Shown: positions 17,248 through 26,459, counted from the stretch's first letter. The stretch is 64,000 nucleotides of DNA from Marinilabilia salmonicolor JCM 21150 (GCF_000259075.1 NZ_AJKI01000031.1:271586-335585), one strand, 5' to 3'. Translations and numbers: made by a program. The notes: generated by a model from the sequence alone, not told the origin.

Positions 17248-17592
17248 ATGGAACGTATTTTTAAACTAATGCCCGAAGCAGATATGGAAGAAGCTTATTT
17301 TCTGGACAATCTGCTCAAAGAAAAAAGTGATCAACAGGCTAAAGATTTCTTATTCGTTTACCGTACTCGGAGGCGGGACCCTCAAATGACACTGCTTACA
17401 GCACTCATTGGCTTTCTCGGCATCTCAGGCGTGCACCGTTTCCTGCTCAATCAGATAGGAATGGGAATCCTGTACCTTTTCACCGCCGGTCTTTGCTTTA
17501 TCGGAACCATTGTGGATCTGGTAAACCATCGAACCCTTACATTCGAATACAACCAAAAAATGGCCTATGAAATCATGCAAATGATGCGGTGA
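17248..17592 (+). CDS. TM2 domain-containing protein
   Basis: A 114-residue protein. A charged cytoplasmic N-terminal segment of about 45 residues is followed by the TM2 unit: a helix (TLLTALIGFLGISGVHRFLL), the short turn NQIGMGILYLF and a second helix ending TIVDLV. The family is of unknown function and occurs in bacteria and animals. It is coupled to the DUF2752 gene by a 6-base gap. A TAGTCAGTAG repeat follows its stop within 40 bases. Confidence 0.88.
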   Translation: MERIFKLMPEADMEEAYFLDNLLKEKSDQQAKDFLFVYRTRRRDPQMTLLTALIGFLGISGVHRFLLNQIGMGILYLFTAGLCFIGTIVDLVNHRTLTFEYNQKMAYEIMQMMR

Positions 17593-17622
17593 AGTTGGAA
17601 ATAGTCAATAGCGATTAGAGAA

Positions 17623-17632
17623 TAGTCAGTAG
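17623..17632 (+). repeat. TAGTCAGTAG motif after the TM2 gene
   Basis: The decamer lies 30 bases after the TM2 stop and is preceded by ATAGTCAATAGCG. It is identical to motifs after rnfE and the Crp/Fnr gene. Confidence 0.4.
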
Positions 17633-17795
17633 ATTTTTGGGGATGATTGAAGTGGGAAACAGAGAAGCCTTGAAGCAAAATCATTAATGGCTGACTTCAA
17701 GGGTTTTCCAGTTCTGTCATAAATATATCATACTCTAAACTTTCAGAGTATTGACTCAGAATCTCAGATAGGTTAAACTTCTTCCTTACCAGGAG

Positions 17796-18254
17796 CTATC
17801 TCTTTTCCAGCTTCCGAAGAAATGCACTCAATTTCTCCCTTCCTGCTTTTCCCATTGCAGACAATCCAACCGGGGGATATTTGGCCACTCCTCCCTGCAT
17901 CCGTTGAAAAAGGACAAGTTTGGATACCATGCCGGCTGCACCGAAACGGATTTCATGATGATGAAAATTCTGAAGAGGAATCTTGAAAGCTTTAAACTTT
18001 CTCCCTACGGGAAAAAGGTTATAGTATTTCACCATCAGGTTTGCATTGTTTTCCACTTCTACACGCACATAGCAATAACCTCCGATATAGAAAAACAGAG
18101 CAATTAAACCGATTGTTACAGCCAATCCGATTCGCAACCACATGGGCGAATAGAAAAGCTCGAAAAAGGACAATGCAAATACAATGACCAGCCCTGCCCA
18201 AATGCCGGAAAAAATCATAAGAGCCCGGGCGGATTCTTTTTGGTTTGATATCAT
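17796..18254 (-). CDS. Hypothetical membrane protein, PH-like C-terminal part
   Basis: I do not recognise a named family. The 152-residue product has two transmembrane helices at about 11-31 and 39-60 (MIFSGIWAGLVIVFALSFFE and IGLAVTIGLIALFFYIGGYC). A basic cytoplasmic domain of about 90 residues follows with alternating strands (VRVEVENNANLMVKYYNLFP), resembling membrane-associated PH-like bacterial proteins. It is a single gene, convergent with the TM2 gene, with a -7 box about 65 bases upstream of its ATG. Confidence 0.7.
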   Translation of the reverse strand: MISNQKESARALMIFSGIWAGLVIVFALSFFELFYSPMWLRIGLAVTIGLIALFFYIGGYCYVRVEVENNANLMVKYYNLFPVGRKFKAFKIPLQNFHHHEIRFGAAGMVSKLVLFQRMQGGVAKYPPVGLSAMGKAGREKLSAFLRKLEKR

Positions 18255-18318
18255 TTTACCATCTTTTATTTCGAATCATACATAAAGGGTTTGTAATGAA
18301 ATAAATTGACAGCTTTAA

Positions 18319-18326
18319 CAAAGTTA
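18319..18326 (-). promoter_or_regulatory. -7 box (TAACTTTG) for the hypothetical membrane protein
   Basis: On the minus strand TAACTTTG matches the -7 consensus and lies 64 bases upstream of the ATG at 18254. No -33 box is evident. Confidence 0.4.
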
Positions 18327-18479
18327 TTTTGTTCTTTATCGACTTGAAAATACTGCAATTAGCGGGCTATTTAATGGATTTTCAAGGAAGTTAAAGGGCA
18401 AAAGAACACGTTTAAAGTGTCAGGTTATTTCGGCACAATCCCAAAGCAAAGATAAAAGTTCGAACTCAATAAAAAAGCT

Positions 18480-18487
18480 TATTTTTG
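18480..18487 (+). promoter_or_regulatory. -7 box (TATTTTTG) upstream of aroB and its leader repeat
   Basis: TATTTTTG matches the -7 consensus. It lies 11 bases before the left end of family 1 copy B and about 195 bases before aroB. If active, the aroB transcript would carry the whole hairpin element in its leader. Confidence 0.45.
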
Positions 18488-18498
18488 CAGCAATTACC

Positions 18499-18672
18499 TA
18501 ATTAGTGTTTGTCCATAAAGTACCATTTACTGCGTTACGCTCGCCCGAAAATTCCTCATTTACTCAAGTAAACTGCGTATTTTCGGGCTTCGCAAGCCTT
18601 GTAACTGGTACTTTCTTGACAAACACATGACCAGAAACAAATTTTGCTTAGTTTATAGGCTAACACTAATTA
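18499..18672 (+). repeat. Interspersed hairpin repeat, family 1, copy B (best-preserved, with terminal inverted repeats)
   Basis: An 11-bp perfect terminal inverted repeat, TAATTAGTGTT (18499-18509) against AACACTAATTA (18662-18672), bounds a 174-base element. Inside, GTGTTTGTCCATAAAGTACC and its near-complement around 18607-18626 form an outer imperfect stem. GCCCGAAAAT (18543-18552) pairs with ATTTTCGGGC (18579-18588) around the loop CATTTACTCAAGTAAACTGCG. The right end lies only 10 bases before the aroB ATG. It has the size and ends of a MITE but no flanking duplication that I can define. Confidence 0.75.
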
Positions 18673-18682
18673 AAGAAAACAG

Positions 18683-19738
18683 ATGCAACCATTACCGTCT
18701 AAATCTGCTCCCGTATCCATCAGCAAAGATCCGGTAGCCGACCTGAATGAACTGATTAACAAAATATCACCTGACAAGGTGTTCCTGCTGACCGATGAGC
18801 ACACTCAACGTCTTTGCCGCCCGCTAATAGACGGGGTTAAAGGAGTCACCAACAATCAATCCATCACCATCGCGGCCGGCGATTATCATAAAAACACCGA
18901 GGCGCTTGCTTCTGTCTGGCAAATGCTGTCTGATGGTGGAGCCTCCCGGCACTCCCTGCTTATCAACCTGGGTGGCGGAATGCCCTGTGACCTTGGCGGA
19001 TTTGCTGCAGCAACCTACAAACGGGGAATTCCATTCATTAATCTTCCCACCACACTGTTGTCGATGGTCGATGCTTCCGTTGGTGGAAAAACCGGTATTA
19101 ATTTCAACGGCTTTAAAAATGAAATCGGAGCTTTTCGCATTGCCGAAATGGTTCTGATTCACACCCCGTTTCTAAATACACTGGATAAAGACAATTTGCT
19201 CTCGGGATATGCCGAAATGCTGAAACATGCCCTCATCGACGCTCCCGAAACGCTTGAAAAGTTATTAATTACTGAGCCGGACAATATTTCTACAGAATTC
19301 CTGGCAGAACTCGTTGCAGATTCAGTCATGGTAAAGGACCGTTATGTGGAAGCGGACCCATTGGAAAAAAACATTCGTAAGGCGCTTAATCTGGGACACA
19401 CCATTGGTCATGCTTTTGAAAGCCTGGCCATGAAAAAAAAGCGCCCGGCTCTTCACGGATTTGCGGTTGCCTGGGGACTGATTCCGGAATTAAGACTGGC
19501 CGTTGTCAAGGAAAAATTTCCAAGTGAGATTGCTAAAAACACAGCAGATTATATCAATCAGCTTTATGGAAATCACAACTTCACGCCCGATGATTTTGAA
19601 GAGTTGTTTTCCCTGATGCAACACGACAAAAAAAACAAGGGAGACCGAATCAACTTCACACTTCTGAGCAATGTGGGAACACCTGTCATTGACATCCATT
19701 GCAGCAAGGAAGAGATCAAATCAGCGATATTTGACTGA
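18683..19738 (+). CDS. aroB: 3-dehydroquinate synthase
   Basis: Second step of the shikimate pathway: DAHP to 3-dehydroquinate, NAD- and Zn-dependent, cytoplasmic. At 351 residues it is normal. The motifs are GGGMPCDLGGFAAA (NAD site) and PTTLLSMVDASVGGKTGIN. The metal-binding segments are SGYAEMLKHALI, NLGHTIGHAFE and LHGFAVAWG. aroA follows in the same direction after 218 bases, so two shikimate genes are clustered. The start codon is 10 bases from a repeat element, so the ribosome-binding region is AATTAAAGAAAACAG. Confidence 0.95.
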   Translation: MQPLPSKSAPVSISKDPVADLNELINKISPDKVFLLTDEHTQRLCRPLIDGVKGVTNNQSITIAAGDYHKNTEALASVWQMLSDGGASRHSLLINLGGGMPCDLGGFAAATYKRGIPFINLPTTLLSMVDASVGGKTGINFNGFKNEIGAFRIAEMVLIHTPFLNTLDKDNLLSGYAEMLKHALIDAPETLEKLLITEPDNISTEFLAELVADSVMVKDRYVEADPLEKNIRKALNLGHTIGHAFESLAMKKKRPALHGFAVAWGLIPELRLAVVKEKFPSEIAKNTADYINQLYGNHNFTPDDFEELFSLMQHDKKNKGDRINFTLLSNVGTPVIDIHCSKEEIKSAIFD

Positions 19739-19956
19739 AAATACAGTTATTAGATTGTGGTCAGCAAATATTTTTAAATCATTTGTATTCGATCAAAAAG
19801 AACAGATTGTTTCATTTTGTTACCAAAGACCAAAACTTTAAATCGTTTGAGTAAAAGATGAAATTGATCTTAACTTACAGTATCAATAAATCAAGAATTT
19901 CAGAATAAACCATCCGTGTATCCGCAATAACCGGTCTCCAGAAATTACTAAACAAT

Positions 19957-21192
19957 ATGGCAAAACTTAAAGTTACAGCTCCAAAAGAAATCAAGGACAT
20001 TCGGATAGAATTGCCTTCATCAAAAAGTATCAGCAACCGTCTGTTAATCTTAAACGCATTGTCGTACAGCCCCTATCCGGTAAAAAACTTATCGGACAGC
20101 GATGACACAAAAGCTCTGGCAACAGCACTAACATCCAATGCCAACCTGTTCAATGTGGGAGCTGCCGGTACCTCCATGCGGTTTCTTACCGCTTTTTTAA
20201 GCAGAATCGCAGGTGAATGGGTTATTACCGGAAGTGCACGAATGAAAGAAAGACCAATCAGAGTCTTGGTGGATGCGTTAAAAGAGATTGGAGCCAGGAT
20301 TGAATACACCGAAAAGGAAGGTTACCCGCCCCTGAAAATATTTGGTAGTTCACTGCAAGGCAAAACGCTGGAATTGCCCGGCAACATCAGCAGCCAATAC
20401 ATTTCAGCCCTTTTGATGATTGCACCAACAGTAACTGACGGGCTCACACTGAAGCTTGTTGGCGAAATAACCTCCCGACCGTATATCAACCTCACCCTCA
20501 AACTTATGGAGCAATTTGGGGTACAGCACACATGGACCAATGACACAATCATTGTTCCCGAACAACAGTTAAAACCGGTGCAAACCAAAGCAGAAGGAGA
20601 CTGGAGCGCAGCATCGTACTGGTTTCAGATGGTGGCTCTTTCCAAAAACGAAAGCACTATTACATTGGGCGGACTCGACCGTTACAGCCTGCAGGGAGAT
20701 GCAGAAGTGGCCAACCTCTTTGATCAATTGGGGGTAAAACATAAATTTTCGCAGAAAGGCCTTCAACTTACCAAATCGGGTACTCTAACCAAGCTTTTTA
20801 GTTACGACTTCACAGATCAGCCTGATCTGGCCCAGACCTTTGCCGTAACCTGTGCCTGCCTCAACATCCCTTTTCATCTAAAGGGTCTCCACACCTTAAA
20901 AATAAAAGAGACCGACCGAATCAATGCACTTATTGCCGAAGCCCGTAAATTAGGCTTTGTTTTTACCACCAACGATGTGGATGATTTGAAATGGGATGGC
21001 CAACGAGAAGAAGTTTCCGGACAGGCAACCATCAGCACCTACCACGACCACCGTATGGCCATGGCATTTGCCCCGGCAGCACTTACCAACGATCAAATAT
21101 TCATTGAAGACCCGGAGGTTGTCACTAAATCTTACCCCGAGTATTGGGACGATTTAGTGAAAGCAGGATTTGGCGTGGAGATTATTGAGTAA
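19957..21192 (+). CDS. aroA: 3-phosphoshikimate 1-carboxyvinyltransferase (EPSP synthase)
   Basis: It joins shikimate-3-phosphate and phosphoenolpyruvate in the shikimate pathway. It has 411 residues, slightly shorter than the E. coli enzyme. Motifs are LPSSKSISNRLLIL, AGTSMRFLTAF (in place of the usual NAGTAMR), ITGSARMKERP, GDWSAASYW, KETDRI and YHDHRMAMAFA. The 218-base gap after aroB is AT-rich and could hold its own promoter, but I see no clean -33/-7 pair. A terminator follows 40 bases after the stop. Confidence 0.95.
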   Translation: MAKLKVTAPKEIKDIRIELPSSKSISNRLLILNALSYSPYPVKNLSDSDDTKALATALTSNANLFNVGAAGTSMRFLTAFLSRIAGEWVITGSARMKERPIRVLVDALKEIGARIEYTEKEGYPPLKIFGSSLQGKTLELPGNISSQYISALLMIAPTVTDGLTLKLVGEITSRPYINLTLKLMEQFGVQHTWTNDTIIVPEQQLKPVQTKAEGDWSAASYWFQMVALSKNESTITLGGLDRYSLQGDAEVANLFDQLGVKHKFSQKGLQLTKSGTLTKLFSYDFTDQPDLAQTFAVTCACLNIPFHLKGLHTLKIKETDRINALIAEARKLGFVFTTNDVDDLKWDGQREEVSGQATISTYHDHRMAMAFAPAALTNDQIFIEDPEVVTKSYPEYWDDLVKAGFGVEIIE

Positions 21193-21234
21193 AAGCTTAG
21201 TATATTCAGAAATCATCAACCATAATAAGAATGA

Positions 21235-21266
21235 AAAGGCTGCCAGTTGGCAGCCTTTCCATTTTT
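21235..21266. terminator. Bidirectional terminator between aroA and lpd
   Basis: AAAGGCTGCCA (21235-21245) pairs with TGGCAGCCTTT (21248-21258). The + strand continues with a T-rich stretch (CCATTTTTATTA), and A residues precede the stem, so it can serve aroA and the convergent lpd gene. Confidence 0.82.
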
Positions 21267-21286
21267 ATTATAATGTTTGTCTATTC

Positions 21287-22678
21287 CTAAATATGAATAA
21301 CCTCATCGTAGGCAGCAGCAGCAGCCTCCATCACAGCCTCCGACATGGTCGGGTGCGGATGAACCGTTTTGATGATTTCGTGACCGGTAGTTTCTAACTT
21401 ACGGGCAGAGACCAGTTCGGCAATCATCTCGGTAACATTTGCACCAATCATATGAGCCCCGAGCAGCTCACCATATTTGGCATCAAAAATAAGTTTCACA
21501 AACCCTTCCTTATGTCCTGCAGCACTGGCTTTACCACTTGCTGAGAACGGGAATTTACCAACCTTAAGCTCATATCCGGCTTCTTTGGCGGCTTTTTCGG
21601 TCATTCCCACGGAAGCAACTTCAGGCGTTGTATATGTACAAGCAGGAATATTGCCATAATTGAGAGGTTCCACATCTTTTCCGGCAATTTTCTCCACACA
21701 AATAATTCCTTCAGCAGAAGCAGTATGCGCCAGTGCCTGTCCAGGGACAATATCGCCGATGGCATACACACCTTCGGCCGTAGTCCGGTAATATTCATCA
21801 ACCTTCACGCGCCCTTTTTCAACCTCAACACCAGCATCCTCGAGTCCTATATCTTCAATGTTTGGAGCAATTCCAACTGCAGACAAAACGATATCTGCCT
21901 CAATGCTTTCTTCACCTTTCTTGGTCTTCACCGTTACTTTCACCTTTTTACCAGAAGCATCCACGTTGGTAACTTCACTGCTGGTCATCACTTTAATGCC
22001 GGCTTTCTTAAATGAACGCCCCAACTGTTTAGAGACCTCTTCATCCTCCAAAGGCACCACATTGTCGAGATACTCCACCAGGGTAACTTTTGTTCCAATG
22101 GAGTTATAGAAATAAGCAAATTCACTACCGATGGCTCCGGAACCAACCACTACCATCGATTCGGGTTGTTTCTCCAGCGTCAATGCTTTGCGATAACCAA
22201 TAATTTTTTCTCCGTCTTGTGGAAGATTTGGCAGCTGACGACTGCGGGCACCTGTAGCCAACAAAACATGTTTTGCCTCGATGGTATCTTTTTTACCATC
22301 GCTGTTGGTAACCTCAACTTTTTTGTCTTTGGTAAGTTTTCCGGTCCCCTGAAGCACTTCAATTTTATTTTTTTTGAACAGAAACTGGATGCCATTGCTC
22401 ATACCACCGGCCACTTCACGGCTTCGTTTCACCATGGCTGAAAAATCGGCAGAGGCTTTGCCATCGATGTTGATACCATAATCTTTGGCGTGGTTCAGAT
22501 ATTCAAAAACCTGAGCACTCTTCAACAGCGACTTGGTGGGAATACAGCCCCAATTCAGGCAAACACCGCCCAGTTCGGCCTTTTCCACAACGCCTACTTT
22601 CATACCAAGTTGGGAAGCCCTGATAGCAGCCACATAGCCACCCGGGCCACTTCCTATAACAACGAGATCGTAACTCAT
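21287..22678 (-). CDS. lpd: Dihydrolipoyl dehydrogenase
   Basis: The E3 flavoprotein of 2-oxoacid dehydrogenase complexes or the glycine cleavage system, reoxidising dihydrolipoamide with NAD+. It has 463 residues. Motifs are GSGPGGYVAAIRA (FAD), GGVCLNWGCIPTKSLLK (redox cysteine pair), VVGSGAIGSEFAYF (NAD), YAIGDIVPG and the C-terminal interface HPHPTMSEAVMEAA with the catalytic His-Glu. No other dehydrogenase subunit lies nearby, so it may serve several complexes. Its 5' region contains an inverted repeat (GATTCAAATC near 22711, GATTTGAATC near 22757) of unknown role. Confidence 0.96.
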   Translation of the reverse strand: MSYDLVVIGSGPGGYVAAIRASQLGMKVGVVEKAELGGVCLNWGCIPTKSLLKSAQVFEYLNHAKDYGINIDGKASADFSAMVKRSREVAGGMSNGIQFLFKKNKIEVLQGTGKLTKDKKVEVTNSDGKKDTIEAKHVLLATGARSRQLPNLPQDGEKIIGYRKALTLEKQPESMVVVGSGAIGSEFAYFYNSIGTKVTLVEYLDNVVPLEDEEVSKQLGRSFKKAGIKVMTSSEVTNVDASGKKVKVTVKTKKGEESIEADIVLSAVGIAPNIEDIGLEDAGVEVEKGRVKVDEYYRTTAEGVYAIGDIVPGQALAHTASAEGIICVEKIAGKDVEPLNYGNIPACTYTTPEVASVGMTEKAAKEAGYELKVGKFPFSASGKASAAGHKEGFVKLIFDAKYGELLGAHMIGANVTEMIAELVSARKLETTGHEIIKTVHPHPTMSEAVMEAAAAAYDEVIHI

Positions 22679-22791
22679 AATTTTGTATTACTTTATTTGA
22701 TATAATAATGTGATTGATTCAAATCCAAATATCGTAGATATTTTAGAGTAAACAATCGATTTGAATCTTTGTTGAAAACAGGCCAATATTA

Positions 22792-22828
22792 TAAAAAAGT
22801 AAGCCGGTCTTCGCAATGAAAACCGGCT
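22792..22828 (-). terminator. Terminator after the TlpA-like gene
   Basis: AGCCGGT (22802-22808) and ACCGGCT (22822-22828) form the stem, with T-runs on both sides. On the minus strand the stem is followed by ACTTTTTTAT, ending the meaB-TlpA transcript. Confidence 0.75.
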
Positions 22829-22853
22829 CTTTTTTAGAAGTCTTGACTCGGAC

Positions 22854-23954
22854 TTATAAAAGTTCTTTTAACTTATTTTGAAGTTGCTCACCTCTGAGGT
22901 TTTTCTCAATAATATTTCCCTCTTTATCGAGGAGCAAAGTAAATGGAATAGACTGAACACCATAAGTATTTGCCACATCTCCCTGAGGATCGTGAAGCAG
23001 CGTCCAGGTCATATTATCTTCTTCAACAGCCTTCAGCCATGGTTCGGCAGTTTTATCGAGAGATACACCTACAATTTCAAAGTTCTCTCCGCCAAACTCT
23101 TCATAAGCCTTAACCATGTTAGGACTTTCTTTACGACAGGGACTGCACCATGACGCCCAGAAATCCAGAAATACATATTTTCCCTGAAAATCAGCAAGGC
23201 TCACTTGGTTTCCATCAATATCTGCCAATGTAAATTCAGGAGCAGCATTTCCTGCCTGAATTGTTGTTTCAGCAGCCTTCTGCTTCTTCATAGGTTCCAG
23301 CATTTTTTCCAGTTCAAGCACATACGGATGTCCGGCATTGCTTTCCTGCAAGGATGTCACCAATTCTTCAAGTTCGTTAAGCTCCATGGAACCAGCCATA
23401 TTCATAGCCAGAAAAGCACCAACCACATTATCGGTATTGGCCATTACGAAGTCGTGGTAATACTGCTGTTGCTCCTGCATAATTCCCTGATATTCAGCAG
23501 CCAGTTCCTGCATTTTCTCCTGGTCGCCACTCTGGCGGGCAGCCATAAATTCCTGCTGAAGACTTTGCGCTCGATCATTGGAAGGAACACCATCATTAAA
23601 CTCTTTAAATTTAGCGTTGATATCAGATCCTGTTACCTCTGCATCCTGCATATTCTCAACATCTGCATTAATGGTGATATTCGCATTTTCCAGGAAGAAT
23701 GCAACAGGCACCTGATTATCGTCAACATAAATCAAGTGAAGTTCAGGATGTTCTACAGAACCTGTAAAAGTAAAAGTACCGTCTATAATTTCAGCGGTGT
23801 CGATGGCTGCAGGTCCCTGTGCTTCAATTTTCTGCAACACGGCCTGTCCTTCGGTTACACCCTCTACTGTTCCACTTACCTTATATTGGTCAGTTTTGCC
23901 ACAAGATGCCAAAACCACAAGGCCAGTCAATAATAAAAAACCAATCTTTCTCAT
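22854..23954 (-). CDS. TlpA-like thiol-disulfide lipoprotein with DUF4369 domain
   Basis: A periplasm-facing lipoprotein. I place the start at the ATG at 23954 (MRKIGFLLL...) because a lipoprotein signal with lipobox VLASC begins there, rather than 8 codons upstream. An N-terminal DUF4369-like domain (about 20-120) and a helical region (120-215) come first. The thioredoxin-like domain (about 220-366) has the redox motif WASWCSPCRKE. In Bacteroidota such proteins reduce or isomerise disulfides or serve cytochrome c maturation; the target is unknown. It lies 10 bases downstream of meaB on the same strand. Confidence 0.9.
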   Translation of the reverse strand: MRKIGFLLLTGLVVLASCGKTDQYKVSGTVEGVTEGQAVLQKIEAQGPAAIDTAEIIDGTFTFTGSVEHPELHLIYVDDNQVPVAFFLENANITINADVENMQDAEVTGSDINAKFKEFNDGVPSNDRAQSLQQEFMAARQSGDQEKMQELAAEYQGIMQEQQQYYHDFVMANTDNVVGAFLAMNMAGSMELNELEELVTSLQESNAGHPYVLELEKMLEPMKKQKAAETTIQAGNAAPEFTLADIDGNQVSLADFQGKYVFLDFWASWCSPCRKESPNMVKAYEEFGGENFEIVGVSLDKTAEPWLKAVEEDNMTWTLLHDPQGDVANTYGVQSIPFTLLLDKEGNIIEKNLRGEQLQNKLKELL

Positions 23955-23964
23955 AAAATAATCA

Positions 23965-25080
23965 TTATAGTTTATCAAAGTATTTATTCAATAAGTCACG
24001 AGCTGCAATAAATGAACTGGTTTCCGCATTCAACACCTTTTGTTCATATTTTTTCAGCTCACCTTTTATTTCCGGATGATGATAAAAATTATTCTTCAAC
24101 TGTTCGTTGATACTTTCAAACATCCAGTATTTCGATTGTTCCCGGCGATTATTGCTAAAATAACCGTTCTCCCGGGTCATATTTACATATTCCAGAATCA
24201 TCTCCCAAACATCTTCCACTCCTTCATCAAAAAGAGATGAGCAGATTTCCACTCTGGGTGTCCATCCTGATTGTGTGGGGGGGAACAGATGTAAGGCATT
24301 TTTGTATTCCGTCCGGGCCATTTTGGCCTTCTGGATATTTTGTCCGTCTGCCTTGTTAATCGCAATGGCATCGGCCATCTCCATTATTCCTCTTTTTATC
24401 CCCTGCAATTCATCACCGGCACCGGCAAGCATCAGAAGCAAAAAGAAATCTACCATTGAATGCACGGCCGTTTCCGACTGCCCCACTCCCACTGTCTCTA
24501 TAAAAATGGTATCAAATCCGGCTGCTTCACAGAGAATTATCGTCTCTCTGGTTTTGCGGGCTACCCCCCCCAAAGAACCAGCTGAAGGTGAGGGGCGAAT
24601 GTAAGCATTTTTTTCGGCAGACAACTTTTCCATACGGGTTTTATCCCCCAGAATACTTCCGCGAGAACGCTCACTACTAGGGTCTATGGCCAACACCGCA
24701 AGCTTCCCGCCACGTTTCAGGATGTGCATCCCCAGCGCCTCAATAAAAGTACTCTTTCCGGCACCAGGCACACCGGTAATACCAAGCCTTACAGATTTAC
24801 CGGCATAGGGCACACATTTCTCAATAATTTGCTGAGCTACCTCCTGGTGTTCCGGTTTACTGCTCTCAATCATCGTTACAGCCCGGCTCAGTATGGTTAC
24901 ATTCCCTTTCAGAATACCTTCCACATACTGATCAACAGTCAATTTAGATCGCTTCCGTCCCAGAAACCGTTTCGCAGCTTCAGGGTTCACTGAGGGCAGG
25001 CTCTCCACGCCTTTGTTTACATTCAACCCTTTATAGGCTGGATCATTTTCCACATGTTTGTGTCTGTCCCAAACATCCAT
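23965..25080 (-). CDS. meaB: Methylmalonyl-CoA mutase-associated GTPase MeaB/ArgK
   Basis: A G3E-family GTPase that protects and reloads the B12-dependent methylmalonyl-CoA mutase. I chose the ATG at 25080 (MDVWDRHKHVENDP), giving 372 residues; the ORF stays open for 48 more codons upstream, but those look non-coding. Motifs are GITGVPGAGKSTFIEALG (Walker A), AIDPSSERSRGSILGDKTRM, ETVGVGQSETAVHSMVDFF and INKADG. The mutase genes are not in the window, which is unusual because meaB often follows mutB. The TlpA-like gene follows directly. Confidence 0.92.
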   Translation of the reverse strand: MDVWDRHKHVENDPAYKGLNVNKGVESLPSVNPEAAKRFLGRKRSKLTVDQYVEGILKGNVTILSRAVTMIESSKPEHQEVAQQIIEKCVPYAGKSVRLGITGVPGAGKSTFIEALGMHILKRGGKLAVLAIDPSSERSRGSILGDKTRMEKLSAEKNAYIRPSPSAGSLGGVARKTRETIILCEAAGFDTIFIETVGVGQSETAVHSMVDFFLLLMLAGAGDELQGIKRGIMEMADAIAINKADGQNIQKAKMARTEYKNALHLFPPTQSGWTPRVEICSSLFDEGVEDVWEMILEYVNMTRENGYFSNNRREQSKYWMFESINEQLKNNFYHHPEIKGELKKYEQKVLNAETSSFIAARDLLNKYFDKL

Positions 25081-25313
25081 TCTCCAATATTTTTTCACCC
25101 TTCCGCTTTTCCCGCCGATTGCGATACAATCAGGCGATGAAAACAAAAGGAAATTAAAATTATTTTCCGGGGTACAACCACTCTTCCTGACGAAGCTCTT
25201 TCGACCCTCTACAATACAAGGCACTTAGCAATTAATCCGGAAAAAACTTTCTGATTTCTCCCCCGCTACTTATCCTAACCCGATATAAGTCTTTCCATGG
25301 GATTCAGGAAATC

Positions 25314-26396
25314 CTATTTCACCACTGTTCCGGTCAACCGAAGCAGCATGGTGCTTTTCTTAGGGTCATTTGAATAGATGGTTACCGATTTATTCTGTCT
25401 TCCACTCATACCTCTGGAGTTAAATTCAGCCACCACATTGGTGCTTTCACCGGGTGCAATCACCATTTTATCGGGCTGAATAGCAGTACATCCACAAGAA
25501 GACCGCACCTTTCTTAAAACCAGATTTGATTTTCCGGAGTTGGTGATTACAAAATTGTGAGAAACTTTTTCACCCTGTTTTAGCTCACCAAAATCAAAAA
25601 CCCTGTTATTAACATCTAAAACAGGAGCATTGGCAATCTGTTCATCTGTCCAGGCAGAAAAATCCTCTTCAATGGTCGCACTTACACTCAACCTGTTTCT
25701 ACGATTGCTCTCACCATTTATCTTCAGATAGATCTGATCAACCACAAACCCCCAGTCACTTTTCACTCCGGCATCATAAACAGCAGTAATAACACCTTTT
25801 TTACCGGGAGCCACGACCTCAGGATCCACACTTACATTCAGATGAGAAGGGACACTTTCGAAATCAATGGCTACTTCACTATCTGATGAATTAATAAACT
25901 CAAGCTCTTCACTTTTAACCTCTTCCGGCGCAATGCGTGTCAGTGAAAGATGAGAAGTCTTCAATCTGATTGGGCCCATCTCTCTGGGGTAAATATCCTC
26001 TATGGTTTTTTCCTTTGGCAGAACCTTCCCAGTAATACGAAGTACCTTGGTAGGCTCAGTGCCATTGGTTGAAACAATCGCCGATTTATTAAAATTGCCG
26101 GGGCGGTTACGGGGATCGAATGTTACCTTAACAAACCCCCTTTTCCCGGGTTGGATGGGTTGACGAGTCCAATCGGGACTTGTACATCCGCAGGAGGCAC
26201 GAACATTATGAACAATCAGAGGCTGCTCCCCCTTATTGGTAAATGTGAAGGTGTGCGTCACAGTCCCACCATCCTCTTTAACCTCACCAAAATCGAAAAT
26301 TTCTTCCTCAAAAGAAATGGCAGGCTTCGCTTGTTGTGCCTGCACCCCAAATCCCAATAAAAGAATAGCGAAAGACAATAATAATTTATGCATCAT
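25314..26396 (-). CDS. Secreted protein with two DUF1573 domains
   Basis: A 360-residue exported protein with a signal peptide (residues 1-20, ending GVQAQ) and two DUF1573 Ig-like domains at about 28-130 and 262-358. Each carries the family signature: DFGEVKEDG...ASCGCTSP and DFGELKQGE...SSCGCTAI. A middle segment of about 130 residues resembles a third, degenerate Ig-like fold. DUF1573 proteins are abundant in Bacteroidota and their role is unknown. Two start codons stand in tandem (26396 and 26393). A -7 box lies 56 bases upstream. Confidence 0.9.
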   Translation of the reverse strand: MMHKLLLSFAILLLGFGVQAQQAKPAISFEEEIFDFGEVKEDGGTVTHTFTFTNKGEQPLIVHNVRASCGCTSPDWTRQPIQPGKRGFVKVTFDPRNRPGNFNKSAIVSTNGTEPTKVLRITGKVLPKEKTIEDIYPREMGPIRLKTSHLSLTRIAPEEVKSEELEFINSSDSEVAIDFESVPSHLNVSVDPEVVAPGKKGVITAVYDAGVKSDWGFVVDQIYLKINGESNRRNRLSVSATIEEDFSAWTDEQIANAPVLDVNNRVFDFGELKQGEKVSHNFVITNSGKSNLVLRKVRSSCGCTAIQPDKMVIAPGESTNVVAEFNSRGMSGRQNKSVTIYSNDPKKSTMLLRLTGTVVK

Positions 26397-26451
26397 CTAT
26401 ATGTTTTTGTTAACCAATTAGAATAAAACAATTCATTCCATTACATTCTCA

Positions 26452-26459
26452 CAAAGCTA
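26452..26459 (-). promoter_or_regulatory. -7 box (TAGCTTTG) for the DUF1573 gene
   Basis: On the minus strand TAGCTTTG matches TAnnTTTG, 56 bases upstream of the ATG. A -33 TTTG at the ideal distance is not present. Confidence 0.42.
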
